Shown in pieces: positions 33,541 to 44,270 of a DNA stretch of 64,000 nt. This stretch comes from Favolaschia claudopus (Eukaryota; Basidiomycota; Agaricomycetes; Agaricales; Mycenaceae), in the NCBI GenBank assembly GCA_037176885.1, contig JAWWNJ010000198.1, forward strand, positions 186,001 to 250,000, given 5' to 3'. The translations under genes were made by a program, and so were the position numbers. The notes under the pieces were generated by a model. That model saw only the letters and a list, made by a program, of their open reading frames with translations, ran no database searches and was not told the DNA's origin. Position 1 is the stretch's first letter, and each line of letters begins with the position of its first letter.

Positions 33541-35852
33541 TCAAGCCCCAGTTCGACGTTTGTGCCACACTCTCCTCTTTGTCGGCGTACAAGCAGACAA
33601 ATCCTTCAACGAATGTGTGTCGATGGTGGAGAATTTCTTGCCGTCGATCTCGGCGCCAATCGTATAGGTATTTGCGTCGTTGACTTGAATGCTCCAAAGC
33701 TCGTACGCACCGTCTCCCGCGGACACTGGCTGAGCCGGTTTCTCGACGTTCGTCTCTTTGACGACGGTACGATCGACGCTGTCTTTGACTTCTTGCTCCA
33801 GGAAAACGCGTGTAGGGTTCAATCCGGTGCGGACCTAAACATACGCTCAGTAATTGGTTAAGCCTGCTCTGATTATGCTTACGGCGATATCGAATTTTCC
33901 AGCAACGGGATCATCTTTCGTGGCGCCGACGGTTGTGATGCAAGACGTCTCAGAGAAAACGACACCATCCTGGACCTTGAATCCCACCCCGCCCTGATCC
34001 TCCACCTTTCCATTGATATTGAATCGCATTTTCTCGATGCCCTGCACAGGATCAAGCTCAATGATTCCTAAAATACCATTACCATCCGCCTCCTGCGAGT
34101 TATTGAACGCATAGAAAGGCGACTGGATCCGCCCGCCCATCGCCGACGAAGAGCGCTCTAGAGCAAGCGTAGTAGTTGTAGTTTGACCGGAATGAGAGTC
34201 GACGAGGAGCTGTACTGTGCGCTCTGGGTCGTCGACCGTCACGTTGAATAACTATACTGAGTCGGGTCAGCCTGTGCCAACATATTCGAGCAAAAGAGGC
34301 GAACCCTGACGACGCCTGAAAGTTGTAGCTTTCCATTCCTACCGAGAACAATCTGCACTTCCGCCGGCTTGATGGGTAATGGATCGATTACGTCGCTCAG
34401 TTTAACGTCTTTCGGTACGGTATCCAACATCCGTGCAAAGAGCGAGGCACAGGTGGAGGCGAATAGCTCGGATGAGTCAGCGAAACTGCATGAAATGCGG
34501 TTCAGGTAAATTAAATCATGCAATTTGAACGAAATTCGAATGAGCAGACTCACGACGCCATTAGTCTCTTGTAAACAGACGCTACAACATAAAGGTCCTC
34601 GTACCTGCGGTATGTTGTACGACGCCATGGTTTTATTCCCATCGCTCGCAAAGATCCGTTTGTCCGAGTTGGTCGTGTCGTTGGCGCCGACGAGCAGCGG
34701 ATTTTGGGAACTACCAGCGATGTATTCGGTCGCACTGCATACACCAATTCAGCTCTGAATCGTTGCGTTTGGTCAGAAGGAAGTTAAGCCTACACTTTGT
34801 TATCGAAGAAATCAAATGTGGTGTCGAAATGCTGGACCGAGAGCTGCAAGATATAGGCTGAGAATAATCTACCAACTTAGAGCGCAAGACTCGTACGGTT
34901 ACCGTATTGTTCGGATCATTCATCTCTGGAACAATCTCCGGGAAAGGCTTGTGCTCGACGCCGCCAAAAGAGTGTCTATTCCCACACAGAAGTCAATTTC
35001 GCACATCAGAGTGAGGATTTTAAAAAGATGGAAGACTCACCCGCAAGCAATAAGCCCAATCATCTCCGTCTGCGTGAATCCTTGTTTCTTGAACGACGCA
35101 ATATGCGCATCGAGATCGCCTTGAGGCTCGGGTACACCTGGGGCGTTCGGCTCCGCAGCGTCGATGCGTCCCCCGCGGAAATCGATTTGTGGACCACCGC
35201 TGATCATTGGGAGGGTGAGGTTAGAAAGAGCCGGGTTAAAGAGCGGGACGCACCAATTTTCGACGGCGGTGACCAGTCCTATCGCTATCAAGTCGGCCAC
35301 TACATGGAGAGATTTTCGTTGAAGTTAGTGAAGAAACAATGAAATCGTATAGACCTACACGAGACATGTCGTGTTGTGAAGGCAACGAATACATCCAGTG
35401 TATTTTGGAAGCCGGTACCTGCGTTCTTGGAAGGGAATCAACGGTTTTCACTGTCAGGTGAAAGAACGACAAAAACCGCCTACCTCCGGACGAGCCTGCT
35501 CTTCAGGGAACCGAATGGACGCGTCCAATCCTCCCGTCCCGTCTTCCGCATTATGCGTCGCCATGTCATGGTATGCCTACCGCATTATATCAGCAGAAGT
35601 AATACCATCAGTATGGCCAAATCTTACCGTCCGAATCCAATCCGGCCCATTCGCCCTCCCCGTCTCACTCCCGTCCTCATTCCCGCGAATAAAAAAAGTG
35701 CATGGCTGGACGAACGATGAGAATCCATTAATTGTATCGTCCTGGTCCCAGCGCTGCGCCTCCAGGGCGTCAAGCTTTGGAGAGGGCCATATGTGCACCG
35801 ACGCGGACACAGTCGCGGCGTACGGGAGTAGGAGGGCGAGGGGAGGGAACAT
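33541..35852 (-). CDS. Secreted heme peroxidase (plant/fungal superfamily)
   Basis: ATG 35852 gives a signal peptide-like start (MFPPLALLLPYAATVSASVH). The distal heme pocket is split by an intron and reads WIRT then AYHDMATHN, with the catalytic Arg and His. It is followed by GTGGLDASIRFPEEQARPE. Next come the substrate/heme region MADLIAIGLVTAVE, GGPQIDFRGGRIDAAE, the proximal helix GFTQTEMIGLIACGHSFGGV with the proximal His, and FDTTFDFFDNKVATEYIAG. The C-terminal ~250 residues (IQSPFYAFNNSQEADGNGIL and on to KRRVWHKRRTGA) form an extra domain typical of a fungal non-lignin peroxidase branch. The stop is at 33541-33543. A 58-bp mini-element sits on the donor of the intron after NKTMAS but can be spliced out. 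It probably oxidises small substrates with H2O2 outside the cell. Confidence 0.8.
34562..34619 (+). mobile_element. 58-bp mini-element, copy B (in the peroxidase gene)
   Basis: Flanked by CGACGCCAT at 34553-34561 and 34620-34628, a perfect 9-bp duplication different from that of copy A. The 58 bases are identical to copy A. Relative to its host gene (minus) it lies in the opposite orientation to copy A. In gene orientation the duplicated host bases ATGGCGTCG are followed by TACAAC, so ATGGCGTC now precedes gtacaac, a usable splice donor that replaces the native gtgagt. Splicing from it to the old acceptor removes the insertion completely. Confidence 0.85.
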
Positions 35853-38800
35853 GTGTTCCGAATGGGTGGTTCTAAAATATGAGTAGAGAATCGAGATGAA
35901 CGCTTGGCAAGTCATTCATTCACCTTGGATACCGTTGCGCGCAGCCCTGTAGAAATCGTATACTCGACAACTCGACATGCTATGATCCGGAGGGCCAGCA
36001 TGCAATCGTCAAATTATTGAGCCGTTGAGATTCCTTCTTCGATAAGTAGTGGCAAGTTGGTGGCAAGGGTAAAAGGGTAAAAGGGGCAATATTGAAGGCG
36101 GTATAATTGGAGCATACCGCAGCACAATCTGTAAATGAGAGACCTACGCTTCCGGATCCGAAAACTCGGATGGAAACAAAACCAGCGATCCGTTGCAGAT
36201 CTTGGTGACATGCACAAACGTGAGAAGATGGAGAAGATTGTGCATAGAAACAGAACGAGAGAACCCAGTGTGTACTGACAGTGAAGTGAATTACAGTGAA
36301 TGCCGAAGATGCAGACCGGAGCCTACAATAGTATGTACCGGGACGCGGAACAGCGAAGCCTAGCGAAATCCACATGAGCTGAGGAAACTTGACAGTAAGA
36401 TGATTGCCTTGGTGGGGTCCTGCCATACAGACGGGTAAACGGTCGCGACTCGCCTCTGGCTCCCCATCGAGTTTTGCAATTGAATGACCACATAGTTTCT
36501 TGCTCCCCGCGTGCGCTACTCAATCAATTGATCAATCAGCTTCCAAGTTCCAAGGAGGTTAATTAACCTCTCATACCTTCATAATTCTCTCTCGAATACC
36601 TTTCCTTCAACGCGCTACTATGAAAGCACATGTACTACACTTCTCTCTGCCCGAAAGATGGGGAATTCTAGATCGAATTGCTGTCCAGTCACTGCCATCC
36701 AGTGTCGAGGAATGAACTTTGAAGAACTGAATTGCCTAAGAGTTGCCCTTGGAAGCTGGAGAGACTAAGGTTGTGAAAAGGAAAGCGCGTCCAGAGTGAA
36801 GGAATTGGGGAACACTTCCGTGTCAAATGGGTCACAAGCGTTTCAAGACAGAGCCTCGCGGCAGCTCGCGACGAATCATGATGAAGTGCAGAAGCAAGCC
36901 AAAAGCAAGCCGGAACTTAACGTGATCGTGCGAACCGATGTCTATGCCACTGATTGCCGGATCTCCTTGCTTCCTGCTCTCATGATCAGTCAATGATGAC
37001 GGGTATATGGCCTCTACGAGGCGGGAGCTTAACCTTTAAGAGATTTTAGGGACTCAATACCCTTCTCTCAGTCCTTCGACTCTCAAAATATTCAATCTAA
37101 TCTTATTTTAGATTCTCAACATGACGGACCATTTCCTCCGAAGTCCCTTTGCAGCAACTTTGCAGTGTGACTGTTCACTCCGCACAGCTCTCATTTGGCT
37201 CTTTACAAGGCCGCACTGCCTTGCACTTTCGAAGTACATTCATCTTGCCCAACAAGAAGCAAGAAGCGGGCTCATTTATTCTGCTTAACTACTCGTTTGC
37301 TACTCATCCAAATCAGTCCACAATTAAATCCATTTGAATATTTCAGCCAACGGAAATTGCTCTACAAATTTTCTGTAAACTTTCTGACAGACAAGCTTGA
37401 CCTCTCGGATGAAGTCGTAGAACCACGGCGGTCCGCAAGAAGAAGCCTTAGTTTTCTCTGCCTTCGATTCCGTCCAGCGTTCTCCCAGCATAGAAATCAT
37501 TTTAGAATCGGCAATCTCCCGCCGGCACTGATCCGTTGAAAGGCGTGACTACACACCGCCGACACATACTTTATTTGGCGGCGGCCCCCGCGGTTATTTG
37601 TTCCGCTGCCCAAGATCGAAGCGTGTCTGGGTAGCCTAACCTAAAGGTTAAGCAATCAATGCCTCTCGCCGTCGTCTGCGACTCAACTCCGTCGTACTGG
37701 AGCGTGGATACACCCCTTGAAGCTCAGACTCTATCAGCTTCTTAACTACAAGCCCGCATAGCTCGAGGATCAAGCGCCTCTCGAGTCTCAAACGTCGAAA
37801 TTCTCAAAAATACCTGAGTAACGCCCTGGTAGAGGAAAGGGATTCTTGAAGTCGCAAAGACAAATACAAGACGAGCACGCTCTCTATTGCTACAGCGTTG
37901 TATCTATTCTAAGTCATTACAGCTGTCTCTCGCAAAGTTGTGGATGAAATCAGATATCTTGCAGGCTAATACCGCCGGCGCGCGCGACTGCAGCCGGAGC
38001 AGTATCCGTCTATTGTGGGGTCTGCAAATGGCTAAGCATACTCTAAGAATAGTTAAGCATGTTGTCTCACTGTATTGCTCTGGGTACAGATGACTAAAAA
38101 GTGCGTTACTGTCAGATTCCAAATATATGAAGCCGACGAAGCGACTCACTATTGATTACAGGTTGTGCTGCAACGGGGCGGGACGCAGTTTGCGGGGTGA
38201 TTGGGGCTGAATTTGCAGCGCGTGCTGGCACATTTGACCTTTGTATGGAAAATTGGTCAGCAACGCCTGGTTTCGGTGTCGGGTTTTTGAACGCGTACTT
38301 CGATGGGCGGCTGCGATGAAAGGGAAGTGAGTGCGAAGTTATGAAAAAGAAGTGTCTTGCAACTTACAAGATTCTCGTGGTGCCCGCAGCGGGTATAGAG
38401 GTTTCGGACTCTAGGGTAGGTGGTCGTCAATACTTGGTAGGTCCGTTTTGCCTTTACTCGAGATACTTACTGACGCCAACGGCACATAGTAAGCTTCAAC
38501 GAGAGGATGTTAGCTAGGCTGACAGTCGTGAATTGGCTTGCAGGTGAGTGCCTGGTCGCTCTATTGGTGGTGGATGACGGAGGTTCCACGTTCCCTGCTT
38601 TATATATGTTGCTTTTAGTCGGAACGTTCAATTTACTCCTAGGGACGATGACTGCAAGTACACTACTTCCAGCTTGCAGTCATCATGAATCCCTACTACA
38701 CTGTCAGCTACCCCGAGTGAGTCCATTTGCTGTTGAATATTGTACAGAACTCAGAGTTACTAGCCTTGGAAGCGGAAACTTCGGGCTGCTGTATTCGTTT

Positions 38801-39975
38801 CCGTGCACCCTCGAAGTTCCTTGGTGAGTGAATCCAGTGAATCCTCATCATGCTGCGGATGGTTCTCACTGCAATGCAGAGAGATACTCGTTGACGGTGA
38901 GTTGAGATACACAATTGATCCGGTAATAATGTCTTTCCGAGTCCGATTATTTCTGCCCGGTAATAACACCTTTCCGGCTTCGACGGCGCTCTGGTGTGTG
39001 TACAGTACAGCCTCACGCAAATATCCGTACCACTAATTCTCCTTTTTGAATGTTCTGAGCTTCATTTTCTGTCCACTCATAGCCATCCCAGCGATATGTT
39101 CGGAGAGGGTTGTTCTTTGCCGCTACCATCCACCATTGTTGAATGCTCAAAGCTGTCGACGCCTGTCTACCTCTGAGTCCTGACAGATGACCTGCTCAGT
39201 CAAATCATATTGCGATCAACGGCAGCAGTCTACGTTACTGGTCGAATTGTCTTATCCCTCTACTCGAGCAGCTACATTCACTCGGACGGCAAATTTGGTG
39301 GGCACTGTTTTCCCCACCAAATGGTTGTCGATTTAAAGCGATCGCAGCGGAAACTGCCCCACCTTTGACGGATCAGTGCTTCAGCCTGAGCTCGCGTTCA
39401 GCGTCTCGCCCGTCTGTCTGTGGGCGCATCTATTTATGAATGAGGTGCCTTGAATCTCATCATGACTCACCGCTAACGCAGTCTCAGTGCCCTCTTTGCT
39501 TCCAAATTCAACATCGAGTGCGTCACTTCCCGCCCACTATGAGTACTTCCCGCTCGCATCCCCAAACTGGGACCCTCTGTAAATTAATGCTATTCGGAGC
39601 TGATGTGCGCCATTCTTTACCGCTCAACACTGGACAGACCGTGATATCCGTGATCTTCAGCAGATAAGGAAGCGCCGATCATCTTCACGCGCGTCATTCA
39701 TTAAGGCGGAATATAGACTAAAGCAGGGTCAAATTCCGAGTACAGTACAGCGATGCAAACGGACGTCCGACAGCGCATAGAAATTGAGCGGCCGCGTATG
39801 TGTGGCGGCTAGTTCCGGCACAGAGAAGATTCGTCGTCGAAAGGGCGTTCAGACGAGGTAAGTGGCGTAGGGATAGTATTCACTAGCCTAACTACGGAAT
39901 TACAGGGCTTGCATACCACTGGCACCTCAATAGGCAACGCAAGGAACGAAGCTTAAGGAACGAAGATAAAAGACA
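35853..39975. other. Gene-poor region, about 4.1 kb
   Basis: No exon chain with a family motif was found on either strand. A minus-strand frame at 35980-36426 and a hydrophobic plus-strand frame at 38507-38827 have some protein character but no recognisable domain or start/stop context; both may be decayed genes. AT content rises and there are several short repeats. The last part probably serves as distal promoter of the NmrA-like gene. Confidence 0.4.
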
Positions 39976-40020
39976 AAGGATCACGGAGCAACTGGATCAC
40001 GGAGTTGCTCCGTGATCCTT
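39976..40020. repeat. 17-bp perfect hairpin
   Basis: AAGGATCACGGAGCAAC and GTTGCTCCGTGATCCTT are perfectly complementary and separated by an 11-base loop that itself repeats GGATCACGGA. It lies about 550 bases upstream of the NmrA-like gene, next to a direct repeat AAGGAACGAAG (two copies near 39950). It may be a cruciform, the end of a decayed element, or a structured RNA. Confidence 0.5.
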
Positions 40021-40570
40021 CAGCTCAGAATGTCAGTGGCTTGCGCGGCCCCAGTGGTGCCGGCAAGATCGGCAAATCAACAACCTGGAAGGAAAGAATG
40101 TCATACATAAGTAAGTCTGGAATATTGCAAAGAATGAAAGCTTGAAAGAAAGAATATTCGCGGGAGCGGACCGTTACTACCAAATCCGCAAACCTTCGAA
40201 TTGAAGCTGAAGGTTACCTAGCTCAGTACACGGCGGATCGCACTCTTGCCTTTACTTGAGGCCAGCAACATCGTCGCCGTATGTTAAAACTCGATGTTGA
40301 ACCAACCCTCAGGAAATTTAAATTTCAACCGGCCCGAAAGCATCATTTCTGCTGAGTTTCCGTAAACTCCCGCCGAGTTCTTCCGACCAGATTTTGTATT
40401 GTTTCGGACCGAAATGACATAATAAGTATGTCGTAGTCAACTGTCACCCCTTCTTGTCATCTCCCTTCACCACTAAGCAAGCAAGGTTCGAGTATAAGTA
40501 TCAGGGCTTTCGATAACGCATCCCGTCGCCTAACGAGAAGCACTTCAATCCTTTAACGAGACGCACTCCA

Positions 40571-41798
40571 ATGGCCAAGCAAAAGGTTCTTCTACTCGGT
40601 GCCACGGGTCACACAGGCAGCTCGATCCTGAAGGCTCTGTTGAAGGATGAATCCTCCTTCGTACGTCCTACTTATGTTCAATTTCCCGGTCAATTATCAC
40701 CCCAAAGATTTCTATTCTAAACCCACTCACAGGAAGTCGAAGCCCTCGTGCGCCCCTCGTCCGCCGAGAAACCAGAGGTCAAGAACCTCGGCGTCAAAAT
40801 CGTCATCGTCGACATCGTCTCCGCGCCCATAGAAGATCTAGTCAAAGTCCTCACGGGAATCGACGTCTTCATCAGCGCTATCGACGCGATGGGTCAATCC
40901 TCGCAACTTCGTCTCGTTACAGCGGCAAAAGAGGCGGGCGTCAAGCGATTCGTGCCGTGTGCGTGGATTACGGTGTGTCCGCCTGGAGGAGTTATGAAGT
41001 TACGCGATTCTGTGAGTCCCAATTTATCATCTGCGCTTTCGGCCTCGCTCACGGCTTTTGAATGTCAGAAACAACAAGTCTACGAAGAGATCTGGAAATC
41101 ACACGTCCCCTACACCATCATCGACGTAGGCTACTGGCACCAAATCTCCTTCCCCACCCTCCCCTCAGGCAAAGTCGACTACGCGTCCTTCTGGCCGAAG
41201 ACCGAAATCCACGCTGGTGGAGATATCCCAAACATGCTCACTGATCTGCGGGATATTGGGAACTACGTGGCATTGATTATCAAGGATGAGCGGACGCTGA
41301 ATCGGTTTGTTTGCACGTACAGCGATGCGTTGAGCGAGAATGAGATTTTCGCGATGATTGAGGAGATGGCGGGGGAGAAGGTTGCGCGGAAGGAGGTAAG
41401 TAGTATCTCATTCTCCGTTTTTCTGCTATCTCTTCACATCCTGACTTCACTTTCATTCTCCTTCATTCCCTTCTTGCCCTCATCTCATCTCGTCTCGTAT
41501 CATCTCGTATTATTCCATCTCATTCCTCCCCAAGGTATCCGCCTCAGACATCCTCGCAATGCGCACCACCGCCTCCACCGGCATCGCCGCCGACCCCACC
41601 AACGCGCAAGCACAGATGATGTTCTACCTCGCGGAATACGACTACAGCAAGTACGTACGCGGTGACAACACCCCGCAATATGCGAAGTATCTGGGATATC
41701 TGGATGCGAGGGAGCTGTATCCGGAGTTTAAGCCGATTGGGTTTAGGGATTTCTTGGGCGAGTTGTTGGAGGGGAAGGTGGAGAAGTTAATATATTAG
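40571..41798 (+). CDS. NmrA-like NAD(P)-binding oxidoreductase
   Basis: ATG 40571 opens MAKQKVLLLGATGHTGSSIL, a Rossmann glycine motif GATGHTG at residues 10-16 in the form used by NmrA and isoflavone-reductase-like enzymes. It continues EVEALVRPSS, GVKIVIVDIVSAP, VFISAIDAMGQ, AAKEAGVKRFVPCAWITVCP, YTIIDVGYWHQISFP and DIGNYVALIIKDERTLNRFV, all in family order. Four exons end SASDILAMRTTASTG..., stop 41796-41798. The length of about 310 aa is normal. The classical YxxxK of short-chain dehydrogenases is absent, as in this family. It probably reduces a phenylpropanoid-like or other secondary metabolite, or acts as a redox-sensing regulator. The substrate is unknown. Confidence 0.85.
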
Positions 41799-42944
41799 TT
41801 GATGGACGATCAAAGGAAAATTACAGGAATGAGGTGGCATGTCTAGGGGGAAAGAATGAGATACAGTAAATGTCGAAACAATATTTCCACTGCAGATTCC
41901 TTACGTACGCGTTTGGTTTTCCTTGTTTACCAGTTACGGCATTCCACCTTTCGCCTCTTACCTTCACCACCAAATTTCGTTCTCGCCCTAAGTACGCTTT
42001 TAGCAACAGAAGGCTCTTGCTACTCAACCAAATTCCATTGAGAACTCTGAACCTTATCAGTTATCACTGGCTATACTCATCCTGCTGGCGGCTCTTTATT
42101 CGACCAAGTTCTCTCCTCGCCTCCAAGTTTCGGGACTGGCTTCCTCGACGAAGACCCACCTCTATTCTGTCACAACTCTGTTATATTTGTCTAAAGCGGC
42201 ATCGCTGGAGCTTAATCTTTCGACCAACCAATAACGAAACTGCTCGATGGCGACATCGAGAACCAATTTGACGACTATGTGATATTTCTCAAGCTCAAGC
42301 ATATTCATGGTGCTCGCCGATATGACCTTGTCACTCAGACACAGGCTACATCTACTTACTCTATTTCCCGCTCTATCCCTGGCCGCCTAATACTATGCGC
42401 TTTTCGCCGCCGCTTTGACTTGCCGTGATCGTCAAGCCGGTCTTTCACAATACCGATAGACTAATGTCAACCTCGTACGAGTTGTACCAGGGATCTCTCA
42501 AGACGACTTCAGTATGTTGTTCTTCCATCCCTTCTCGATGACCCAACAACACTCAGCGGCATCCCCCTTGAATCCTTCGAATCCGTTCTCGTTATTGGCG
42601 GGATGACGAACGCATCGACGTCAGTATCTAACGACACCCACGAAGAATTCTTCGCTGCCTATACACGGATCATCTGTTCAGGTTATTCTCCCAAAGATGG
42701 ATCGTCGGCGGCGGAGCACATAGCTGAGAGAAAAACAAACGCTCCCTCTCTCAGCTTTCTCTCGATGCCCTATTCCCCGGTATGTTATAATAGCTAATCT
42801 CACACCTCAGCTTATACTTATAGGGCGAAGCGGATGTTACGTCTTGCAAAATATCGGTATACATAACGCTTATCGACCACGAGGGCTACCGCGCGGTCTC
42901 ATATATACACTTCAGCGCTCCCCTCGCAGCCGCCCAAACCGCCC
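41799..42944. other. No supported gene, about 1.1 kb
   Basis: Only short frames without motifs. The 3' half is probably leader and promoter of the DUF202 gene; a TATATA run lies near 42900-42906. Confidence 0.4.
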
Positions 42945-43712
42945 ATGTCGACCTCAACCTCGACCACGCCGTACCCACCATGGCTTCCCCCCGAGGAACA
43001 CACGCCTCTCCTCCGACGTTCGAGCGCATCATCCTACGCCGAGCTTCCTATGAGCCGCACCCCATCCTCTCGCATATCACTGCCGTTTGATATGGATATT
43101 ATGACCATGGAAAACATCGAGGTCGACGTTGAAGCTCCGCCTCGCAGCTTTCCGATCTCCCTCGTGCTGGAAAATTCAGGCAGCGTCGCGCGCGACCACC
43201 TCGCCTCAGAACGCACCTTTCTCGCGTATATGCGCACGAGCCTGGCTGTGGCGTTCGCTGCTGTCGGTACGTCGTGGGCTTGTTAACGTGGCTTTTTTGA
43301 AAGAAGGAGGAGTGATGATTGATTGGCAATCTCATTAGCTCTGCTGCAGTTGTTAACACTGTCTGGGCACACGGAGAAAGCATTGAATCAGCACGGGATA
43401 GTGACGGAGACGGAGAGTCCCTTAACGAAACTCAAATCGTACACGCGTCCTCTGGCCGCCGCGTCACTCGTCCTCGCTCTATTTGTCTTGATACTTGGTA
43501 CGTCTCTCTACCCCAGTCCCTCTACTTCTTCCTTCACTCCCAACATAATGTCAAATTTCAATTCTCAATTGAATCTAGGCGTCTACCGCTACTTCACCAT
43601 CCAACTCGCCCTCACAGAAGGAAAATTTCCCGCCACACGCATCCCTATTGGTGTGATTGCGTTTTCGATCGGAGGGATTATTTGTGCTGTTTTTGTGGTG
43701 CTGTTTCTTTGA
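42945..43712 (+). CDS. DUF202 (YidH-like) three-helix membrane protein
   Basis: ATG 42945 begins a Ser/Thr/Pro-rich cytoplasmic tail, then LVLENSGSVARDHLASERTF followed by LAYMRTSLAVAFAAV, the signature of the DUF202 domain also found in vacuolar VTC polyphosphate polymerase subunits. The first transmembrane helix runs across a gtacgt..attag intron into ALLQLLTLSG. The second is PLAAASLVLALFVLILG, and after another intron the third is GVIAFSIGGIICAVFVVLFL, with the stop at 43710-43712. The length (~180 aa) matches stand-alone fungal members. It is likely an endomembrane or vacuolar protein of unknown activity. Confidence 0.85.
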
Positions 43713-44270
43713 AGTTGATAGCTTCCCGAAATACACGGGAATAAAGGAATGTGCGTGGTTCAATTTTGGTTTCGGGGAGATCGGGCCGAGGCCCGATGTT
43801 TTCATGGAATGGGATATTTTCCCCTCTTTGTACTCATTGGCGATGGAGTTGACGCTTCGGCATTGTGTCTGAAGTGCTTTCCAGGTTCTCATGCGAAGAT
43901 GACTTGACTGGCAACTCTTTTCCTGGAACGATTTTCTTGTGCTCGTCCTTCCTTCGGCATTACTTTGATGCGATTGATCTCAAAATATCCAAGCGCCAAA
44001 GTTCAATTTAAGTTCTTTCCACGTCTTCCTAAATATTTCTGCTCAAAGCAACTCTTCCCTCTCCCTCCTTCTGCTCCCCCCTCCCTCCAGCCGCCATTTC
44101 CAATTCGCACCGGAATTTTGCCCAAATGCAGATCTCTCATGTTTTATGGGGATAACTGGTTGTCAGGTGCCAAATTGCCGACTTCGCTTAGCTCCTCGTG
44201 GCCTTCGACGGCGCCTTGTGTTCTTGAGGGTCTCTCCCGTCGCCCACCCACGTCGCTCGCCAGCCAAGCC
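43713..44270. other. Intergenic
   Basis: Upstream frames reach in from 43965 in the same frame as the DUF4419 gene, but the family begins near MPITVSLPSP at 44271. No other feature was seen. Confidence 0.4.

Noticed and set aside
35980..36426. 148-codon minus frame upstream of the peroxidase
   Set aside because: Some protein character but no signal peptide, domain or exon partners; left as possible decay.
38507..38827. Hydrophobic + frame suggesting a membrane protein
   Set aside because: One or two hydrophobic runs only, no start context, no neighbouring exons.
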